A stretch of DNA of 64,000 nt from Spirochaetota bacterium (GTDB lineage Bacteria > Spirochaetota > B62-G9 > DRHN01): positions 27,682-91,681 of the forward strand of contig JAFGTF010000041.1 in the NCBI GenBank assembly GCA_016934265.1, given 5' to 3'. A program made the translations under genes and the position numbers. This document shows positions 60,648 through 64,000 of the stretch, piece after piece. The notes under the pieces were generated by a model. That model worked only from the letters and a program-made list of their open reading frames with translations, was not told the origin of the DNA and did no database searches. Numbering within the stretch: position 1 is the first letter of the stretch; each line of letters starts with the position of its first letter.

Positions 60648-61712
60648 CTATAGATGCTCGAGCTTGCTGATGGATTTCTTGTATTCCTCCCACTGCCCGA
60701 TATCTATATAGTCGTTCTCATTTACCGGATACGTGATGACCTTTTCACCGCCGCTCGTAAGATCCTGAATCAGCCCGGTCATGTCGTACCGTGTGTTTTT
60801 CGGAATGAATTTGAGCACACGCTTGCTCAAAAGATACACCCCGGTGTTTATCGTAAAGGTGAACTCCGGTTTCTCGGAAATCTCGGTCACCTCTCCCCCG
60901 TTTTGATAGTGCACGACCCCGTACGGGATCTTGTGGTGCTGGATCGAGGAGAGGACGGTCAGCGCCGCGGACCGTTCCTTATGGAACCTGAGCACGTCGG
61001 CGATGTCGAACTTCACTATCACGTCGCAGTTGGAAACGAAGAAGAGTTCGTCGATTTCGTCCTCCAGAAGCTTCAGCCCGCCTGCGGTTCCCAGGAAGTC
61101 TTTCTCCTTGAAGTAGAAAAGTTCGTATTCATGCGGCTCGTTGTCGAAATACGATTTGATCATCTCACCCTTGTAATTTATCGTGAGAAAGTAGCGGTTC
61201 AATCCCTGTTTGTAGAATTCGTCTATAATCATCTCGATAATGGGTTTTTCACCCACCGGAATAAGCGGTTTGGGCAGAATCCTCGTAAACGGCTCGAGCC
61301 TCGCCCCCCTCCCTCCCGCCATGATGACGACCGGGATATCGGGATTTTTTTCACGGCCCGCCGCGGCCTTCTCGCCGAAGACGTCGCTCCAGGAACGGTA
61401 TCCGGTGACACGGCCGTTTGCGTCCAGGATCGGGAGAAGCTCGATCTTGTTTTCAATGAGAAGTTCCTTCACGAGGTCCGGTGATAGCTCATCCTCGGTT
61501 ACGGAGATCGGTCCGGTGTTGTAGACCGTCTCTATGGCGCAGTCGAGGTCCTCTCCCTTCAGTATATACCGCCGTATATCCCCGTCCGAAAGCGTGCCTA
61601 AAAGCCTGTCCTTCTCGTCGACCACGAGCAGCACCTTCTGCGCGGTCCTGTCGAGCTTCTTCAGCGCCTCCTTCACCGTCGTCCGTGTAGAAACGAACAG
61701 CTCGCTCTTCAA
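60648..61712 (-). CDS. CBS-domain sugar-1-phosphate nucleotidyltransferase (PtmE-like)
   Basis: 354 residues: two N-terminal CBS domains (about 1-110; LLVVDEKDRLLGTLSDGDIRR and LLPILDANGRVTGY), then a nucleotidyltransferase from VVIMAGGRGARLEPFTRILPK, with FVSNCDVIVKFD metal motif. This layout is that of PtmE, the glucosamine-1-phosphate guanylyltransferase that feeds the GDP-route to legionaminic acid. Its neighbours NeuB and NeuC homologues support that reading, so the final sugar may be legionaminic-like rather than Neu5Ac. Confidence 0.88.
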   Translation of the reverse strand: MKSELFVSTRTTVKEALKKLDRTAQKVLLVVDEKDRLLGTLSDGDIRRYILKGEDLDCAIETVYNTGPISVTEDELSPDLVKELLIENKIELLPILDANGRVTGYRSWSDVFGEKAAAGREKNPDIPVVIMAGGRGARLEPFTRILPKPLIPVGEKPIIEMIIDEFYKQGLNRYFLTINYKGEMIKSYFDNEPHEYELFYFKEKDFLGTAGGLKLLEDEIDELFFVSNCDVIVKFDIADVLRFHKERSAALTVLSSIQHHKIPYGVVHYQNGGEVTEISEKPEFTFTINTGVYLLSKRVLKFIPKNTRYDMTGLIQDLTSGGEKVITYPVNENDYIDIGQWEEYKKSISKLEHL

Positions 61713-61724
61713 CGCCGCCCTCCC

Positions 61725-62882
61725 TTAGAGATCGTAGAACTTTTTCTGTAAAATACCGCTTGGGTCGAAACTTTTCAACACCTTCATGATCTGCTCTGAG
61801 GCGGTGCCGTCCCCGTACGGGTTTTTCGTTCGTTCCAGCACCCGTTTGAAGGCGGGCGTGTACAGTTTCTTAAACGCCTCCCGTATCGCATCCGGCCGCG
61901 GTCCGCAGTCTATAACGCTTTCGGCCCGGATACGGCCTTTCTGCCGGTCCCCGATGTTTATCGTTCCTATTTTAAAGAAAGGCGCCTCTATGATCCCGCT
62001 CGAGGAGTTCCCCACCACCGCGTCGACGTGCCGCATCGTCGAGAGGTACCACCGCTGTCCCATGGACGTGAAGACATACGCCCTGTCCGGGTGCGCCTCA
62101 ACGAAGCGGTCGACGAGGTCGTTGATCCTTTTTCCGCCGGTATCCGCGTTGGCTCGGGTGAAGACCACCGCCGTGTCGCCCAACCCGTCGAGCACGCCGA
62201 GCAGGTTCCTGCAGAGCGATTCGGCGTCGTCGTTCCCGAGCGTCTCCGGGTGCACGGTGACGAGCAGGTTGCGGGTTACGAAGCGTATCCCGAGCTCCTT
62301 CTCGAGCGCCTCCTTCGAGAGCAGGTCGACCCGTGTGATCGAGTCTATACCGAGGGCGCCGACGCAGAAGACGCGGTCCGGCTCCTCACCGAGCTGGATC
62401 ACCCGGCGCGAGTACTCCTCTGTCGCGGTAAAGTGGAGGCGGGAAAGCTTCGTGATCGCATGCCTGAACGCATCGTCGAGAGCGCCTTGGGTGATCTCCC
62501 CGCCGTGAATGTGCGCGATCGGCACCCGAAGAAGCGAGGCCGAGACCGCGCACGCGAGCGCCTCGAACCGGTCGCCGAGGATCACCATGAGACCGGGGCG
62601 AAGCCGCTCGATCGCACCTGCGAAACCCGTGACCCCCCTTCCCACCGCTTTCGCTATCTCGACCGGCGAGTCCGAGCCCCCAAGGATCGGCACCTTCTCG
62701 TCTATGACGAACCCGTCTTCCTCGATCTCGCGGTAGGTTAGCCCGAACTCTTTTGAAAGGTGCATTCCTGACACAAGAAGCGACAGGCCGAAATCCCCGT
62801 CTTGCTTGATCTTTTCGAGAAGCGGCCGTAAAAGCCCGTACTCGGCGCGGCTGCCGGTGAACACGCATACCTTCTTTTTCAT
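61725..62882 (-). CDS. neuC: NeuC/LegG-like hydrolysing sugar-nucleotide 2-epimerase
   Basis: 385 residues: CVFTGSRAEYGLLRPLLEKI, LVSGMHLSKEFGLTYREIEEDG, LVILGDRFEALACAVSASLL-type block (VILGDRFEALACA), IAHIHGGEITQGALDDAFRHAI and VVGNSSSGIIEAPFFK. These are the hallmarks of NeuC, which releases ManNAc (or the 4-amino-6-deoxy analogue in LegG) from the nucleotide sugar. The ATG at 62882 overlaps the neuB stop (ATGA), so I reject the longer frame to 62945. With a PtmE-like partner a GDP-linked substrate is more likely than UDP-GlcNAc. Confidence 0.94.
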   Translation of the reverse strand: MKKKVCVFTGSRAEYGLLRPLLEKIKQDGDFGLSLLVSGMHLSKEFGLTYREIEEDGFVIDEKVPILGGSDSPVEIAKAVGRGVTGFAGAIERLRPGLMVILGDRFEALACAVSASLLRVPIAHIHGGEITQGALDDAFRHAITKLSRLHFTATEEYSRRVIQLGEEPDRVFCVGALGIDSITRVDLLSKEALEKELGIRFVTRNLLVTVHPETLGNDDAESLCRNLLGVLDGLGDTAVVFTRANADTGGKRINDLVDRFVEAHPDRAYVFTSMGQRWYLSTMRHVDAVVGNSSSGIIEAPFFKIGTINIGDRQKGRIRAESVIDCGPRPDAIREAFKKLYTPAFKRVLERTKNPYGDGTASEQIMKVLKSFDPSGILQKKFYDL

Positions 62883-63889
62883 ACCGTTATCGGTTCGTCC
62901 TCCCTGAAGCGGCGGACCGCCGTTTTCCCGATCACGTCGTCCCACCGCATCGGCGAGACGCCGGTTGCAGGCCGTTTCACCGTGACGTTTTCCGCAGTGA
63001 AGGTCTCCCCCTTCTCGATGTCACGCGCCGCCACGATGCTCTTTCTCGCCGCCGCCATATTTTTCTTCTCCGATTCCGATGGCTTTTTCTTTCCGTCTCC
63101 CATCGCCTTCCCGATAATCCGAACCGCGTCCACCATACTTTTCAGCTCGTCCGGCAGAAGGCTAGCGTGATGGTCCGGACCTTTCATGTCCCTGTCGAGC
63201 GTGAAGTGCTTCTCGATGACCTCGGCGCCGAGGGCGGCCGCGGCGATCGGGACCTCGATACCGAGGGTATGGTCCGAGTAGCCGACCTTCACCCCGAGCC
63301 GGTCGCGTATCGTGAGCATCGCGCGCAGGTTGACGTCCTCCGGCTGAGTCGGGTACTCCGTGTTACAGTGCAGGACGGTAATCGCCTTTTTTTTAGTGCC
63401 GCAGCCTATGAGCACCTCAAGCGCGGCACCGACCTCCTGAAGCGTCGCCATGCCGGTGGACATGACGACCTTTTTCTTGAGTCTTCCCACCTCCCGGAGG
63501 TAGGGGAGGTTGGTGATCTCGCCGGACGGTATCTTGAAAATCGCAAGGCCCAGGTCGTTCAAAAACCGCACGCTTTCTATGTCGAAGGGACTCGAAAGAA
63601 AGACGATACCTCGCTTCCCGCAGTGGCGAAAAAGCTCCTCGTGCGATTTTTTGTCGAGCTCGAGCCGCCTCACCATGGCAAGCTGCGACTCTTTCGGATC
63701 GGTCGTTCTTTCCTGGTAGCCTGCCTTGGGCGCGAACCTGCTTATGATGCTGTCCGCCCGGAAGGTCTGGAACTTGCAGGCGTCCGCGCCCGCCTCCTTC
63801 GCGGCGTCGACGAGCTTTTTCGCGGTATCGAGGCTCCCTTGGTGATTCACCCCTGCTTCCGCTATGATAAACACCCGTTCTGTTTTCAT
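62879..63889 (-). CDS. neuB: Nonulosonic acid synthase (NeuB/LegI family)
   Basis: 336 residues: FIIAEAGVNHQGSLDTAKKLV, CKFQTFRADSIIS, FKIPSGEITNLPYLREVG, STGMATLQEVGAAL, LHCNTEYPTQPEDVNLRAM, GYSDHTLGIEVPIAA, IEKHFTLDRDMKGPDHHAS, then a C-terminal SAF/antifreeze-like domain (SIVAARDIEKGETFTAENV). Condenses a six-carbon amino sugar with phosphoenolpyruvate to a nine-carbon acid. Sequence alone does not separate NeuB from LegI or PseI; the neighbouring NeuC-like gene excludes PseI. Confidence 0.95.
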   Translation of the reverse strand: MKTERVFIIAEAGVNHQGSLDTAKKLVDAAKEAGADACKFQTFRADSIISRFAPKAGYQERTTDPKESQLAMVRRLELDKKSHEELFRHCGKRGIVFLSSPFDIESVRFLNDLGLAIFKIPSGEITNLPYLREVGRLKKKVVMSTGMATLQEVGAALEVLIGCGTKKKAITVLHCNTEYPTQPEDVNLRAMLTIRDRLGVKVGYSDHTLGIEVPIAAAALGAEVIEKHFTLDRDMKGPDHHASLLPDELKSMVDAVRIIGKAMGDGKKKPSESEKKNMAAARKSIVAARDIEKGETFTAENVTVKRPATGVSPMRWDDVIGKTAVRRFREDEPITV

Positions 63890-63899
63890 ACCGTCTTGA

Positions 63900-64000
63900 T
63901 CATTTATTGAAATTCTTTTTTATCCTCGCCGGGTTTCCGAACACAAGCGCCCCGTCCTCGACGTTTTTCCTCACCACCGCGCCCGCAGCCGCTACCACCC
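63900..64000 (-). CDS. Hexapeptide-repeat acetyltransferase, C-terminal end (gene continues beyond window)
   Basis: The last 33 codons of a - strand gene: VVAAAGAVVRKNVEDGALV followed by FGNPARIKKNFNK and a stop at 63900-63902. The hexapeptide pattern and the GNPARxxK ending are typical of left-handed beta-helix sugar acetyltransferases of the NeuD/LegH type. It lies 10 bp before neuB, where LegH-type N-acetyltransferases usually stand. The rest, and probably the dehydratase and aminotransferase of the pathway, should lie just to the right of the window. Confidence 0.82.
   Translation of the reverse strand, partial: VVAAAGAVVRKNVEDGALVFGNPARIKKNFNK

Noticed and set aside
62883..62945. Longer N-terminus for the NeuC-like protein
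   Set aside because: It would overlap neuB by more than 60 nt; the ATG at 62882 gives the usual ATGA overlap and begins at the conserved fold.

Overview
The window looks like a chromosomal contig from a diderm, free-living, mid-to-high GC bacterium. A spirochaete-type relative (Spirochaetota) is my best guess, with moderate confidence. It rests on the acidic protein at 22.0 kb, whose N-terminal SLSMDELDGILSEAEIV and C-terminal LPQKKIKEFA-type ends I associate with spirochaete proteins, on the secreted CBM48-like protein, and on the small-ORF/nucleotidyltransferase pair at 11.2-11.8 kb. No tRNA, rRNA, CRISPR or intact transposon was seen.

Left part (0-32 kb), mostly housekeeping: the end of a tripartite tricarboxylate transporter (tctA/tctB); a MutY-like glycosylase that lacks the iron-sulfur cysteines; a pyruvate dehydrogenase locus on the - strand (flavin-binding protein, E1 alpha, E1 beta, E2, an OsmC protein with its own promoter and terminator, then E3); two overlapping cyclic-nucleotide-binding/GGDEF genes; a decayed nucleotidyltransferase; a 986-residue lipoprotein with seven fibronectin-III-like repeats; ileS; comEC, hflX and a comEA-like gene; the acidic repeat protein; a DUF89 phosphatase; ssb; a CBM48-like secreted protein; a DegT aminotransferase; lgt; a PHP hydrolase and a HAD phosphatase.

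Right part (32-64 kb), almost wholly surface polysaccharide synthesis in three blocks. Block 1 (- strand, 45.3 to 31.9 kb) holds galE, two polymerase/ligase-type membrane proteins, a CapD/PglF-like dehydratase, an initiating sugar-phosphate transferase, glycosyltransferases, two epimerases, a GNAT and a DegT aminotransferase. Block 2 (+ strand, 45.6 to 52.7 kb) is visibly AT-richer and encodes a complete-looking GDP-D-glycero-D-manno-heptose route (kinase, isomerase, fused phosphatase/guanylyltransferase) plus dehydratase, epimerase and reductase genes expected to turn it into a 6-deoxy-heptose. Blocks 1 and 2 diverge from one 327-bp region with a good promoter on each strand. Block 3 (- strand, 64.0 to 52.7 kb) is a nonulosonic (sialic/legionaminic-like) acid module: acetyltransferase, NeuB-, NeuC- and PtmE-like proteins, oxidoreductases, a SpsF-like cytidylyltransferase, a class III aminotransferase, a glycosyltransferase and a Wzx flippase. 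Together they suggest a polymerised capsule or O-antigen containing a modified heptose and a nonulosonate.

The observations most worth following up are: a GGDEF pair in which one protein keeps the c-di-GMP-binding I-site but has lost a metal ligand while the other keeps catalysis but lacks the I-site; a degenerate tandem array that forms the 5' leader and ribosome-binding site of the pyruvate dehydrogenase operon; an inverted pair of ~150-170 bp repeats flanking lgt-galE-wzy; an apparently leaderless divergent hflX/comEA promoter; and a flippase gene with a full-length reading frame but no usual start codon.
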